A program made the position numbers and the translations under genes. 64,000 nucleotides of DNA, from NCBI GenBank assembly GCA_965660195.1, contig CBFHZM010000001.1, positions 9,736 to 73,735 of the forward strand, written 5' to 3'. Below the pieces are notes generated by a model. That model was not told where the DNA came from. It saw only the letters and a list, made by a program, of their open reading frames with translations, and searched no databases. The DNA comes from JAYODZ01 sp965660195 (lineage in GTDB: Bacteria; Pseudomonadota; Alphaproteobacteria; RS24). Within the stretch, counting starts at the first letter, position 1; each line of letters starts with the position of its first letter. Shown one piece after another: positions 1 to 8,364 of the stretch.

Positions 1-237
1 GTAGATACTGGCTACGACCCACAAATGGGCGCGCGTCCGATTTCACGACTGATCCAAGATAAGATTAAAGAGCCTCTGGCGGATAAATTGCTGTTTGGTG
101 ACCTTAAAACGGGTGGTGTGGCTAAGCTTGACGTCAACAAAGATAAGAAAGTCGTCATTACGGTTTCGGATTTGGAGCCAGCGACACCTCGTAAAAGCAG
201 CAAGGGGAAAGGTAAACCCGAGCGTGTAAAGGGTTAG
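1..237 (+). CDS. clpA: ClpA, ATP-dependent Clp protease ATP-binding subunit, C-terminal end only
   Basis: The gene enters from the left edge; only the last 78 residues are visible. The reading frame opens with GYDPQMGARPISRLIQ and continues through LADKLLFGDLKTGG. These are the conserved signatures of the C-terminal small (D2) domain of Clp/Hsp100 unfoldases, where the GAR motif is the sensor-2 arginine. ClpA, which partners ClpP, is favoured over ClpB because of the IKEPLADKLLFG form and the short basic tail (SSKGKGKPERVKG). ClpA would normally lie beside clpS in alphaproteobacteria, but that side is outside the window. Its TAG stop overlaps the stop of the convergent HIT gene by a few bases, so no terminator separates the two. 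Confidence 0.85.
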   Translation, partial: VDTGYDPQMGARPISRLIQDKIKEPLADKLLFGDLKTGGVAKLDVNKDKKVVITVSDLEPATPRKSSKGKGKPERVKG

Positions 238-671
238 AGTGTCGCCAATGCGGCACGTATCTTGACGGCAACGGCTTCCAATTCACCCATGTCGGCGACA
301 TCGCGGGCGTGAAACGCAAGCTCTAGCCCTTCATGTCGCGGCAAGACATGAAAGTGCAAATGCGGCACAGTTTGTCCCGCGGCACTGCCATTTAGCTGAG
401 CAATCAAAATCCCTGGCGCGTCGACGGCTTTTTGAACGGCATGCGCGAGTTTCTGGGTGGTTTGAAGTAAGCCGCCACAGGCTGTTGGATCGAGGTTTAA
501 CAGATTGGTAGCGGGTGATTTGGGGATCACCAAAGCATGCCCGGTCGCTTGCGGCATAATATCCATAAAAGACAACGTATGCTCATCCTCATAGAGTTTA
601 ATCGCAGGTAGCTCGCCGCGTAAAATCTTTGCAAATATATTGTTGGGATTATACGGCTCATCCAATTTCAT
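234..671 (-). CDS. HIT family protein (histidine triad nucleotide hydrolase)
   Basis: This 145-residue protein has the size of a HIT/HinT nucleotide-binding hydrolase. The family signature HLHFHVLP sits at residues 104-111, with the catalytic histidine as the last of the triad. The N-terminal NIFAKILRGELPA and the GHALVIPK stretch near residue 44-51 are also typical. Family members hydrolyse nucleotide phosphoramidates such as AMP-lysine or diadenosine polyphosphates; the exact substrate cannot be read here. The ATG at 671 is preceded by GGAGACCGATC, a good ribosome binding site. Its start overlaps the end of the upstream DUF482 gene by 14 bases, so the two are probably cotranscribed. It converges on clpA. 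Confidence 0.9.
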   Translation of the reverse strand: MKLDEPYNPNNIFAKILRGELPAIKLYEDEHTLSFMDIMPQATGHALVIPKSPATNLLNLDPTACGGLLQTTQKLAHAVQKAVDAPGILIAQLNGSAAGQTVPHLHFHVLPRHEGLELAFHARDVADMGELEAVAVKIRAALATL

Positions 672-1851
672 GATCGGTCTCCTTCTTAAACGGTGTGTAC
701 TGGTTCAATATTTCAATGTCGTTGTCGACATGAGCCCGCTCGTTGCTCAGATACTGCGCTAAAGCCTCGCGAAAGCCGTCATGTGTGACATAATGTGCTG
801 AATAGGTGGGGCAGGGCAAATATCCCCTTGCGATTTTATGGGCGCCTTGAGCGCCAGCCTCAACGCGGTGCAGCCCGCGGGAGATGGCAAATTCAATCGC
901 CTGATAATAGCAAAGCTCAAAGTGTAGAAACGGGTGATCCTCAATGCATCCCCAATTGCGACCATAAAGGGTTGTACTGCCGATAAAATTAAGGGCGCCA
1001 GCAATATAACGTCCATCCCGCTTGGCCAAGATTAGTAAGATATCTTGTCGCATGCTCTCATGGATCAAATCGAAAAACTTGCGAGTGAGATAAGGGCGAC
1101 CCCATTTTCTCATGCCTGTATCAATATAGAACTCGAAAAATGCGTCCCAATGTGTGGGGCAAATATCGTCTCCCGAGAACCATTCAATCGTGATGCCGTT
1201 TTCAATAGCGCGGGCCCGTTCTTTCTTTAAATTCTTACGCTTGCGCGAGGAGAGGGCATTGAGAAAGGCATCGAAACTCTCAAACCCGTCATTTAGCCAA
1301 TGAAATTGCTGGTCTTTGCGTAGCAAATAATTTTCACCACCGAGCATTTTCCAGCTGGCTTCCGGAACAAAATTGAGGTGTAGCGAGGATAAGTTATTGG
1401 CCTTTAGCATCTGTTCAGCGCCGCGCAATAACGCCTTGGCTTGAAGCATTTCGCCCGCGTCGTCAGCGGCTGAGGTTAACAACCGCGCCCCCGTCGCGGG
1501 TGTGAAGGGTACGGCGCTCAGAAGTTTGGGGTAATAAGAGCCACCTGCGCGCTCGAAAGCATCGGCCCACATGTGGTCGAAAATATATTCACCCTGTGAA
1601 TGCGTTTTGAGATAAAGCGGCAATATCGCTGTTATCGTATCATTCTCGCTGAGTGTTAAATGACATGGTGTCCAGCCAGTTTCGGGCGTTGCCGAGCCGC
1701 TATTTTCGGCGGCGCAGAAAAAGGCATGTTGCAGGAACGGGTTGAAATCCCGGTGGCTCGGATTGGCACAAGCGTTCCAGACATCGGCCGCAATATCGGC
1801 TGCGCGGTCAACGCGCCCCAGCTTTAGACCGGAGGACTGGGGCGAAGACAT
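658..1851 (-). CDS. FemAB/GNAT-like acyltransferase-fold protein (DUF482)
   Basis: This 397-residue protein matches the DUF482 (peptidoglycan biosynthesis/recognition, FemAB-like) family. The diagnostic stretches are DTGMRKWGRPYLTRKFF, the ALNFIGSTTLYGRNWGC block and VEAGAQGAHKIARGY near the C-terminus. The fold is a duplicated acetyltransferase (GNAT) domain, and the substrate is not known. An upstream in-frame start would overlap the RidA gene by about 100 bases, so I prefer the ATG at 1851. That start lies just after the RidA stop and gives an ordinary family N-terminus. The gene is probably in an operon with RidA upstream and HIT downstream; the biochemical link between the three is not evident. 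Confidence 0.85.
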   Translation of the reverse strand: MSSPQSSGLKLGRVDRAADIAADVWNACANPSHRDFNPFLQHAFFCAAENSGSATPETGWTPCHLTLSENDTITAILPLYLKTHSQGEYIFDHMWADAFERAGGSYYPKLLSAVPFTPATGARLLTSAADDAGEMLQAKALLRGAEQMLKANNLSSLHLNFVPEASWKMLGGENYLLRKDQQFHWLNDGFESFDAFLNALSSRKRKNLKKERARAIENGITIEWFSGDDICPTHWDAFFEFYIDTGMRKWGRPYLTRKFFDLIHESMRQDILLILAKRDGRYIAGALNFIGSTTLYGRNWGCIEDHPFLHFELCYYQAIEFAISRGLHRVEAGAQGAHKIARGYLPCPTYSAHYVTHDGFREALAQYLSNERAHVDNDIEILNQYTPFKKETDHEIG

Positions 1852-1855
1852 GTGA

Positions 1856-2329
1856 TTAGCTGGCCAACTCGACAATCGCCGAAATTTCAACTGCCCACCC
1901 CAGTGGCAAAGAGCTCGTGCCAATAGCGGCGCGGCTATGGGCGCCGCGGTCACCGAGGATTTCGGCCATCAGATTGGAGGCACCATTAATGACCTGCGGA
2001 TGCTCGGTAAACTCGGGCGTTGCATTGACATAGCCGTTGAGTTGTACGATCTGCTTGATGGCATCGCAGCTCCCCGTTTGGGCGCGAACGACCCGCAAAA
2101 TATTGAGCGCGCATAAAGCCGCGGCCTGCTGGCCGTCATCGATTTTTAATGTGTCGCCGAGCTTGCCTATTATGGCTGAGCCAGTTGCATCGGTCGGGCC
2201 TTGTCCCGAAATAAAGAGATGGGAGCCGCTCAAAATGCTGGGGCGGTAATTCGCCAGCGGAGCCGAAAGCTCGGTGTCAGCTAAGTTATTTTTACGCAAA
2301 TAGTTTGTTAGGGGGCATGTTTTTGTCAC
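1856..2329 (-). CDS. RidA/YjgF/UK114 family protein
   Basis: This 157-residue protein belongs to the Rid family of enamine/imine deaminases. These proteins hydrolyse reactive intermediates of PLP enzymes such as 2-aminoacrylate. The C-terminal block HSRAAIGTSSLPLGWAVEI keeps the arginine and the LP...VEI pattern that hold the active site. The LFISGQGP and GYVNATPEF segments are family-like. The N-terminus is slightly longer than canonical RidA, suggesting one of the Rid paralogue subfamilies rather than RidA itself. The start is GTG at 2329, supported by GGAGAGAACAA directly upstream. It lies 24 bases after the dinB stop and is probably the second gene of a dinB-ridA-DUF482-HIT transcript. 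Confidence 0.85.
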   Translation of the reverse strand: MTKTCPLTNYLRKNNLADTELSAPLANYRPSILSGSHLFISGQGPTDATGSAIIGKLGDTLKIDDGQQAAALCALNILRVVRAQTGSCDAIKQIVQLNGYVNATPEFTEHPQVINGASNLMAEILGDRGAHSRAAIGTSSLPLGWAVEISAIVELAS

Positions 2330-2353
2330 TTGTTCTCTCCAGTGGCGGTGATA

Positions 2354-3664
2354 TTATAGCAAATCCCGCCCTTTGCGAATGCTTTGTAGGCCGAATTTTT
2401 CCCGCAAGCGGTCCATAGCGCGTTCTCCGTCGATTTGTTTTTTACGCTCTGGTTCAGCGAGGTCGGGAATATCGGCAAATTCAGCCGGGGTAATTTGGCT
2501 GACACCAATACCCAATAGGCGATAGGCCTCTCGTGGCCGCGACGCCATTAGCTCGGCGAGCAGCATTTTGCCATCTTTAAAAATGGCTTCGGCCATTTGT
2601 GTTGGGCTGTGGCGAGTGTGGCTTCGTGTCAGAGATGTGAATTGCCGTGTTTTGGCTTTCAAAACAATCGTGCGCCCAGCCAATTTCTTTTCTTTGCAGC
2701 GACGGGCCAGTTTTTCGCTCAAGGCCCAGAGATGTTTCTCGAGCATCGCCGGGTCAGAAATATCGCTGTTAAAGGTCGTCTCTGTCGAAATCGACTTCGT
2801 TTCACTAAGAGGGGTGACACGGCGGTCGTCGATGCCGCGCGCCAGCCGCGCTAGCCGATATCCGGTTTGCTCGTAACGTTTGATCATTTCGGCTTCCGAC
2901 AAATTTTGAATTTGTTTGATATTGCGAATGCCGTCGCGCGCTAAACGGTCTTGCATGGCTTTGCCGACCCCCCATATGCGGGCGACGGGAAGCTTGCCAA
3001 GAAATGAGGTGGTTTCCGCCTTACCGATCACGGAAAAACCTCGCGGCTTATCGAAATCAGAGGCGAGCTTGGCCAAAAATTTATTATGGCTCAATCCAAC
3101 TGAAACGGTGATGCCTATCTCTTGTTCAATGCGGCGAGCGAACTTGGCGAGGATTAGGGCCGGCGCTAGGCCATGGAGACGCTGTGTACCGGTCAAATCC
3201 AGAAAAGCCTCATCGATGGAGAGAGGCTCCACCAATGGCGTGAGATCTTGCATCATTTGTCTAATCTCATGCCCCACGGCGCTGTAGCGGGCCATATCGG
3301 GCGGAATGATAACGGCATCGGGACATAGTTTTTTTGCTTGAAACATCGGCATAGCGGAATGGACGCCTGATATACGGGCGATATAACAAGCAGTAGAGAC
3401 GACGCCTCGTGTGCCGCCGCCAATGATGACCGGTTTATCACGGATCTCCGGATTATCGCGTTTTTCGATCGCCGCATAAAAAGCGTCGCAGTCGATATGG
3501 GCAATCGATAGCTCTGTCCACTCATCGTGCCGCACAAGCCGCGGCGAGCGACAGACAGGGCATCTTTTAGGTGCTGGATCGGCCGCCAGCGGCGTGTAGC
3601 AATCGCGGCAGAATCCGGAGCTTTTAGAAGCCGTGCTGGATGAGCTGTGAGGAGATCCAGTCAT
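2354..3664 (-). CDS. dinB: DNA polymerase IV (Y family) with N-terminal zinc ribbon
   Basis: This 436-residue Y-family translesion polymerase has catalytic acidic residues in HIDCDAFYAAIE (residues 56-67) and PLSIDEAFLDL (147-157). The little-finger region ends near SRPREAYRLLGIGVS. In front of the polymerase core is a four-cysteine zinc ribbon (FCRDC at 18-22, RCPVCRS at 34-40). The E. coli DinB core lacks this module, but it is common in alphaproteobacterial homologues. The expected role is mutagenic bypass of DNA lesions. The start at 3664 overlaps the end of the upstream HAD gene by 41 bases. No later ATG precedes the zinc ribbon, so the overlap is probably real. I see no obvious LexA box, though the start lies inside another gene. 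Confidence 0.95.
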   Translation of the reverse strand: MTGSPHSSSSTASKSSGFCRDCYTPLAADPAPKRCPVCRSPRLVRHDEWTELSIAHIDCDAFYAAIEKRDNPEIRDKPVIIGGGTRGVVSTACYIARISGVHSAMPMFQAKKLCPDAVIIPPDMARYSAVGHEIRQMMQDLTPLVEPLSIDEAFLDLTGTQRLHGLAPALILAKFARRIEQEIGITVSVGLSHNKFLAKLASDFDKPRGFSVIGKAETTSFLGKLPVARIWGVGKAMQDRLARDGIRNIKQIQNLSEAEMIKRYEQTGYRLARLARGIDDRRVTPLSETKSISTETTFNSDISDPAMLEKHLWALSEKLARRCKEKKLAGRTIVLKAKTRQFTSLTRSHTRHSPTQMAEAIFKDGKMLLAELMASRPREAYRLLGIGVSQITPAEFADIPDLAEPERKKQIDGERAMDRLREKFGLQSIRKGRDLL

Positions 3665-4286
3665 GGGCCTGTTTCCAACAGTCTATGCGCGTGCTTGCAC
3701 CGGCGGCCGGCGCCACCAATTCAGCTAAACGCGGGTCAGCGATAAAATGGATACGGTGCGTGTCGGGGCTGTGGTCGCGTGCGCTATCAATATTGTGGGG
3801 AATATCATCGAGGAAAAAAACCGGCGCTCGCGTTTGGGTCGCCAGATGCGCTAGGGTCGGGCCTTTCAAACCCGAGCCAACCAAAACGGGATAGTCCATG
3901 CCGTGCGCGCGCAGATTGTCAATGCGCTCTTGCTTGTACTGCAAGGGTAGGTTCGTGAAGACCAGTATTTGCGCTTGCGCTGAAAGTTTCTCGAGCGCTT
4001 CGGCTGCGTGGTCGACGGCTGGAATATCGCGCGTTGCGGCGGCAAAAAAGTCTTCGATAAGATTGTCACGTTGTACCGGTTCGTTGGTTTTGCGTGACTT
4101 GATGTTGCCGTTGATGGCAAAGCTTTTGAGGTCGATCCACAGGCCTTCGGCGTCAAGAAATTTCTCGAGCGCCATCATAAAGCGAAGCAACACCTCATCG
4201 GCATCGGTAATAATCAAGGGGCGATCGGGCTGAATGTTGATCTCGGCCAATTGCATTTGAACTTCTGGAGATAGGCTAGATGTCAT
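3624..4286 (-). CDS. HAD-superfamily hydrolase-like protein
   Basis: This 220-residue protein has a HAD-like layout. A DxD nucleophile motif lies in IITDADEVLL (DAD at 28-30), a motif II Thr in ILVFTNLP (about 107-114), and a motif IV acidic pair in FFLDDIPHNIDSA (DD at 160-161). The usual motif I reads DxDxT or DxDxV; here it is DADEV, compatible with activity. The substrate is unknown. I chose the ATG at 4286 over one at 4304 because GAGGAGCGTC stands immediately upstream. That ribosome binding site overlaps the DUF3572 stop codon, which suggests translational coupling. Downstream it overlaps dinB by 41 bases. Confidence 0.75.
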   Translation of the reverse strand: MTSSLSPEVQMQLAEINIQPDRPLIITDADEVLLRFMMALEKFLDAEGLWIDLKSFAINGNIKSRKTNEPVQRDNLIEDFFAAATRDIPAVDHAAEALEKLSAQAQILVFTNLPLQYKQERIDNLRAHGMDYPVLVGSGLKGPTLAHLATQTRAPVFFLDDIPHNIDSARDHSPDTHRIHFIADPRLAELVAPAAGASTRIDCWKQAHDWISSQLIQHGF

Positions 4287-4294
4287 GACGCTCC

Positions 4295-4582
4295 TCATGT
4301 CCAATGGGGCAGGTCGCCACCAGGTAAATAAGCTCGCGCCCGGATGGGAAGATCAGGGGCGATGTTTTGGTCCTCACAGAACGCTAATAGGCTGGGCTCG
4401 TCCTGTAAAAGAAAATCAAGAACCGCGGCAAGTGTCTCACTACGCTCGGCCTCGACCAATAAATCCGATGGTGCGAGACCCGCGAGCGCGCAAAACCGCT
4501 CCATAAGCGTCTCTTGCGTTGACAGCCATGCGAGTGCGTTGAGGGCTAAAATTTCACTTGTTTCAGGGGTCACAGGGATCAA
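4295..4582 (-). CDS. DUF3572 family protein
   Basis: This is a small acidic protein of about 95 residues resembling the alphaproteobacterial DUF3572 family: ALNALAWLSTQ near the N-terminus, a helical middle (FCALAGLAPSDLL) and FCEDQNIAPDLPIRARAYLPGGD near the C-terminus. Its function is unknown. The first in-frame start codon is TTG at 4582; a GTG at 4573 is an alternative, and neither has a clear ribosome binding site, so the exact N-terminus is uncertain. A TTGACA hexamer on the minus strand around 4616-4621 could be part of a promoter for this leftward gene group. The stop overlaps the ribosome binding site of the HAD gene. Confidence 0.7.
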   Translation of the reverse strand: MIPVTPETSEILALNALAWLSTQETLMERFCALAGLAPSDLLVEAERSETLAAVLDFLLQDEPSLLAFCEDQNIAPDLPIRARAYLPGGDLPHWT

Positions 4583-4644
4583 TTTTCTAGTTGTTACCTG
4601 TTTAACATAGAGCGATTGTCAAAACATCAAAAGCGCAAAAGCCT

Positions 4645-4671
4645 ATAAAAAAAGGCGCCGTGAACGGCGCC
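4645..4671 (-). terminator. Intrinsic terminator of rpmG
   Basis: GGCGCCG and CGGCGCC arms (4654-4671) enclose the loop TGAA, giving a 7-bp GC-only stem. On the minus strand the stem is followed by a run of seven T. It lies about 20 bases beyond the rpmG stop. Confidence 0.9.
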
Positions 4672-4693
4672 TCTTATCAGCACTCAGGCTGAC

Positions 4694-4861
4694 TTATTTA
4701 ATTTTGGTCTCTTTAAACTCGACATGCTTGCGCACCACCGGGTCATATTTCTTTACGACCATTTTTTCGGTCATTGTGCGGGCATTTTTCTTGGTGACGT
4801 AAAACGCACCCGTGCCGGCAGTGCTTTCTAGCTTAATCTTGATTGTCGTTGGTTTAGCCAT
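4694..4861 (-). CDS. rpmG: 50S ribosomal protein L33
   Basis: This 55-residue protein starts MAKPTTIKIKLESTAGTGAF and ends VRKHVEFKETKIK, the canonical bL33 of the cysteine-free type (YVTKKNARTM...KYDPVVRKHV). It is a component of the large ribosomal subunit near the E site. In-frame codons upstream of 4861 are not conserved and contain the likely promoter, so the ATG at 4861 is the start. The gene is monocistronic, with its own sigma-70-type promoter and strong terminator. The lack of zinc-binding cysteines means this is not the zinc-dependent paralogue used in zinc-regulated ribosome remodelling. Confidence 0.98.
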   Translation of the reverse strand: MAKPTTIKIKLESTAGTGAFYVTKKNARTMTEKMVVKKYDPVVRKHVEFKETKIK

Positions 4862-4910
4862 AACGAACCTATACTGTATAAATTGTGGGGTAAGCGCCCG
4901 AATTAGCCGC

Positions 4911-4938
4911 AATCTACGCAGGATTGCGCGCAAGTCAA
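4911..4938 (-). promoter_or_regulatory. Sigma-70-type promoter for rpmG
   Basis: On the minus strand TTGACT (4933-4938) and TAGATT (4911-4916) are separated by 16 bases. This predicts a transcript start about 45 bases upstream of the rpmG ATG. It lies entirely in the gap between the NUDIX stop and rpmG. Confidence 0.65.
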
Positions 4939-4947
4939 GTTTTTTTG

Positions 4948-5703
4948 CTAAATCTTTGAGAATTGCGCTTGCCCGCGATGAAAGCGGAAAAACAGTGCTG
5001 GCGCTGACATACGCTTTTTCGCGGGCAGTTGCAGGCGGTCCTGTAGAACCCCTAGCACCTGTTTGGTAATAATCGGTAAATCCAGATCGAAGGCGTCTTT
5101 AATGCCAATCCAATGTAGGTCGGTTAGCTCGCCCGAGGCGCGCTTCAGATCTTCAGGGTGGGTGTGTAAGTAGTCTGCCGAAATGGTGAAAAATCGCGTG
5201 TCAAAACGCCGAACGCGGTGCGGCGGAGTAATAGCGCGGGCAACCATATCCATCGCATGAAGCGGTGGTTTTACTCCGTAACCAAAGTAGCTCTGCCAGT
5301 CGGCATTACGCGTATTGGGGGTCGCGCGCGCCGGTTCTCCGACGACCAAACCGGTTTCCTCGAAAGTTTCGCGGATGGCGGCCAGCGCCAAGGCTGTGAG
5401 GCGTGTCGGGCTGGTTTTGGAGGAAATATGCTTACCGAGACGTTTTAGCACGGGGGCTGGTAATTTGGCCTTGGTTGCGATGCGCGAATCTATGGGGTCG
5501 ACGCGACCACCTGGAAAGACGAATTTATTCGGCATGAATTTATGATTTGCCGCTCGTTTGCCCATTAAAATTGATGTTTGGCCTTTGACTTCGCGGATAA
5601 TGATTAATGTTGCGGCATCTACGGGACGAACTGCTCTACCGCCGTCGCTGCGAAACTCGCTGGCTTTTCCCGGTGTGACTGGGCTTTTCATCTTGCTTGC
5701 CAT
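4948..5703 (-). CDS. NUDIX hydrolase, NUDT19-like architecture
   Basis: This 251-residue protein has NUDIX features split as in the NUDT19/CoA-diphosphatase-like group: NKFVFPGGRVD, then a long insertion, then ALAAIRETFEETGLVVG. The REtfEEtG core of the Nudix helix is intact, so Mg-dependent pyrophosphatase activity is likely. The upstream Gly and the first Glu of the canonical Gx5Ex7REUXEEXGU box are not in the usual place because of the insertion. The substrate could be a CoA ester or nucleotide derivative; this is not determinable. The ATG at 5703 follows GAGGGGAACC, which decides the start over a TTG four codons earlier. It lies 42 bases downstream of the DUF983 gene. Confidence 0.8.
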   Translation of the reverse strand: MASKMKSPVTPGKASEFRSDGGRAVRPVDAATLIIIREVKGQTSILMGKRAANHKFMPNKFVFPGGRVDPIDSRIATKAKLPAPVLKRLGKHISSKTSPTRLTALALAAIRETFEETGLVVGEPARATPNTRNADWQSYFGYGVKPPLHAMDMVARAITPPHRVRRFDTRFFTISADYLHTHPEDLKRASGELTDLHWIGIKDAFDLDLPIITKQVLGVLQDRLQLPAKKRMSAPALFFRFHRGQAQFSKI

Positions 5704-5745
5704 GGTTCCCCTCAAAGCACTCCAAATCGTAAAGCTTTATCACAT

Positions 5746-6141
5746 TTATCGCTGTTCTTCGAAACCATGCATTCGCAAGGCCCACTGCCAGCCAATTATG
5801 GCGCCCTTGACACGTGGCAGGCTGTATAGAGTGACGGCGACAGCTAGAATCGTGAAGATCAGTGCATGCACCCAAATTGGCGGCGCATAAAATCTCTCGA
5901 CCAGTAAGGCGACCGGAATAATCACATGCCCAACTATAAAAATCGTGAAATAGGGTGGCGCATCGTCGGCTTCATGGCCAGCCAGATGCAGGCCACAATT
6001 TGGACAGTCATCGCGGACTTTCAAAAAAGCGCGATAAATCGTGGCTTGTCCACAAGCCGGGCATTTTTGGCCCAAGCCTCTCATAATGGCGTGCCAGCTA
6101 GATCTCTCATCGGGTTTTTGCTTGTCATTCTGCGCTTGCAT
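5746..6141 (-). CDS. DUF983 family membrane protein
   Basis: This 131-residue protein carries two CPxCG knuckles (C27, C30 and C46, C49) that probably bind zinc, followed by two hydrophobic segments (about 64-84 and 90-110) and a short positively charged tail. The pattern CPACG...CPNCG...ADDAPPYFTIFIVGHV identifies DUF983, a family found mainly in alphaproteobacteria. Its function is unknown. It sits 15 bases downstream of rnr and shares the leftward operon running from the pyrimidine genes through topA. Confidence 0.85.
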   Translation of the reverse strand: MQAQNDKQKPDERSSWHAIMRGLGQKCPACGQATIYRAFLKVRDDCPNCGLHLAGHEADDAPPYFTIFIVGHVIIPVALLVERFYAPPIWVHALIFTILAVAVTLYSLPRVKGAIIGWQWALRMHGFEEQR

Positions 6142-6156
6142 GATCGAACCTTGTCT

Positions 6157-8364
6157 TTACCGCTTCGGTTTAGCTTTTTTCGGCCGCGTTTTCTTCTGTT
6201 TTTTTGTCGCGGTAGGTTTCTTGCGGCTAGAGAATTGCCCGCCGGCTTTGAGCGAGAACAATAGCCCCCCCTTAACGGGGATGGTCTCTTCTAGGGTGAC
6301 TTCGACGGCCTCACCCAATTTAAAGCTTAGGCCCGACGCTAGACCCGTCATGGTGTAGCCGTCATCGTCAACAACAAAACGCTCGCCGCCGAGGCGCGAG
6401 ATCGGGGCTAAGCCCTCGGCGCCGGTTTCGTGCAGGCGAATGAAAAGTCCAGCGCGCGACAGCCCAGTGATCATTCCGTCGAATGTTTCGCCGACACGTT
6501 TCGACATAAAGGCTGAGAGATAGCGCTCATTAGCGGCGCGTTCTGCCATCATTGCGCGGCGCTCGCTTTGCGAAATGCTTTCCGCGGTATCGACCATTTG
6601 CGCTCTATCGGTCTCACTCAGGCCGTCCTCGCCGAGACCGAGGGCGCTGATTAGGCCACGATGAACAATCAAGTCCGCATAGCGACGAATGGGCGACGTA
6701 AAATGGGCGTAATGCGACAGGTTTAAGCCGAAGTGACCAATATTTTCTGTTGCGTAAGCGGCTTGCGCTTGTGTGCGCAAGACCGCTTCACTGATCATAT
6801 CGGCATGTGCCTCGGCTGGCGCGCTTTGTAAAATTTGATTGAAAAGTTGAGGCAACAGTGTTTGCCCACGATTGAGCTTAATGCCTAAGGGGCGAATGAA
6901 ATTTGAAAAACCCTTAACCTTTTCCAGCGAGGGCGCATCGTGGACACGATAAATCAATGGAGTTTGCTTGCGCTCCAACTGCTCAGCGGCACAACGATTG
7001 GCGCAAACCATCATTTCTTCGATCAGTCGGTGCGCTTCAAGGCGCGGCGGCATCGAGATCGACGAAATTTGTCCCCTGTCATCGAGCCGAATTTTGCGCT
7101 CGGGACGGTTTAGGTCCAAGGGGCGGCGGTTTTCCCGGGCGATCACCATGGCCTGATAACAGGCCCAGATCGGGGCAAGAATATGGGAAGCGCTATCAGT
7201 CTTGGGCGATGTGGGTAGGCGATCAAACACGTCTTGCGCCTGTTCATAGCTATAGGCGTCGGCGATGCGAATGAGGGCTCGATCGAAGCGATGGCCGCGC
7301 CGTTCACCGTCCGGCCCGATCTCGATGTGGCATACAAGAGCTGGGCGTGTTTCCTGAGCGCGGAGCGAACAGAGATCATTTGACAAGCGCTCAGGTAACA
7401 TCGGAATAACGCGGTCTGGCATGTAAACCGAATTGCCGCGACGGCGGGCCTCTAAATCGATCTCAGATCCGGGTCTGACAAAGGCTGCGACGTCGGCGAT
7501 AGCGACCGTTAGGTCAAATCCGGTATCGGTAATTGTAACAGCGATCGCGTCATCATGATCGCGGGCATCGGCCGGATCGATGGTAATAAAATCAAGTGCG
7601 GTCAGATCTGTTCTTTGACGCTCCGGTAGTGCGGGAAGTGCGTCGGCTTCTGCCAGCACTTCATCGGAAAAGGTAAAGCGGATCGACTGCTCAGCAATTG
7701 CGATCATGGAGAAAACATCCGGCGCATCGGCAGCACCAATGCGCGAGATGAAGCGCGCTTTGCGTTCGCCGCGCCGCCGGCTTTCGATGCGTTCCGCAAT
7801 GATTACATCATTTTCGGAAAATCCAGCAGCTGCAGCCAGATCATAATCGTACCGTTCACGCCGATCAGCTGGCACCAATCGTAGTTGTGTTCCCGATTTG
7901 CGAACGATACCAATCAGACGTTCAGTCGACTGACTGATACGCTTGATGATACGGGCTATATAATGGCTTTGTGATTTGCGTGTCAGGCGGGCGAGGGCGC
8001 GATCCCCGATCTGCACAGGCGCCTGTTTGGCGCGGCGTAATTCTTGGATTTCGATAATTGGTGCGGGTTCGGGTACCGATTGCGTTGGTTTGCCAATAAA
8101 GGCGCCCTCAGAATTTCGACCAGTAATTTCGATCATGCAGACGGCTGGTAAATCGCCGGCCAAACGCAAGCCTGAGAGTTTATCGGTTTCGATCTGACCT
8201 TCGGCGGCAAGATCGCGAAGTATTTTTTTCAGTTGAATACGATCCGCGCCTTTGATGCCGAACTCGCGAGCTATCTCGCGCTTACCGACTTTTCCGGCGG
8301 AATTACGAATGAATTCGAGGATGGTTTGGCTGTCTGGGAAACCGTCCGGCTCTTGATCGCTCAT
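6157..8364 (-). CDS. rnr: Ribonuclease R
   Basis: This 735-residue 3'-5' exoribonuclease of the RNR superfamily has the expected domain order: an N-terminal winged-helix segment (about 10-65), cold-shock-like domains, the RNB catalytic domain and a C-terminal S1 domain ending in a basic tail (KKQKKTRPKKAKPKR). The catalytic aspartates are in DPADARDHDD (263-272). The enzyme degrades structured RNA and takes part in rRNA quality control. Its ATG at 8364 overlaps the topA stop as ATGA, so translation is probably coupled to topA. At 735 residues it is somewhat shorter than the E. coli enzyme, mostly in the tail. Confidence 0.97.
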   Translation of the reverse strand: MSDQEPDGFPDSQTILEFIRNSAGKVGKREIAREFGIKGADRIQLKKILRDLAAEGQIETDKLSGLRLAGDLPAVCMIEITGRNSEGAFIGKPTQSVPEPAPIIEIQELRRAKQAPVQIGDRALARLTRKSQSHYIARIIKRISQSTERLIGIVRKSGTQLRLVPADRRERYDYDLAAAAGFSENDVIIAERIESRRRGERKARFISRIGAADAPDVFSMIAIAEQSIRFTFSDEVLAEADALPALPERQRTDLTALDFITIDPADARDHDDAIAVTITDTGFDLTVAIADVAAFVRPGSEIDLEARRRGNSVYMPDRVIPMLPERLSNDLCSLRAQETRPALVCHIEIGPDGERRGHRFDRALIRIADAYSYEQAQDVFDRLPTSPKTDSASHILAPIWACYQAMVIARENRRPLDLNRPERKIRLDDRGQISSISMPPRLEAHRLIEEMMVCANRCAAEQLERKQTPLIYRVHDAPSLEKVKGFSNFIRPLGIKLNRGQTLLPQLFNQILQSAPAEAHADMISEAVLRTQAQAAYATENIGHFGLNLSHYAHFTSPIRRYADLIVHRGLISALGLGEDGLSETDRAQMVDTAESISQSERRAMMAERAANERYLSAFMSKRVGETFDGMITGLSRAGLFIRLHETGAEGLAPISRLGGERFVVDDDGYTMTGLASGLSFKLGEAVEVTLEETIPVKGGLLFSLKAGGQFSSRKKPTATKKQKKTRPKKAKPKR

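Noticed and set aside
1852..1953. N-terminal extension of the DUF482 protein overlapping RidA
   Set aside because: It would overlap RidA by about 98 bases and shows no family similarity; the ATG at 1851 is adequate.
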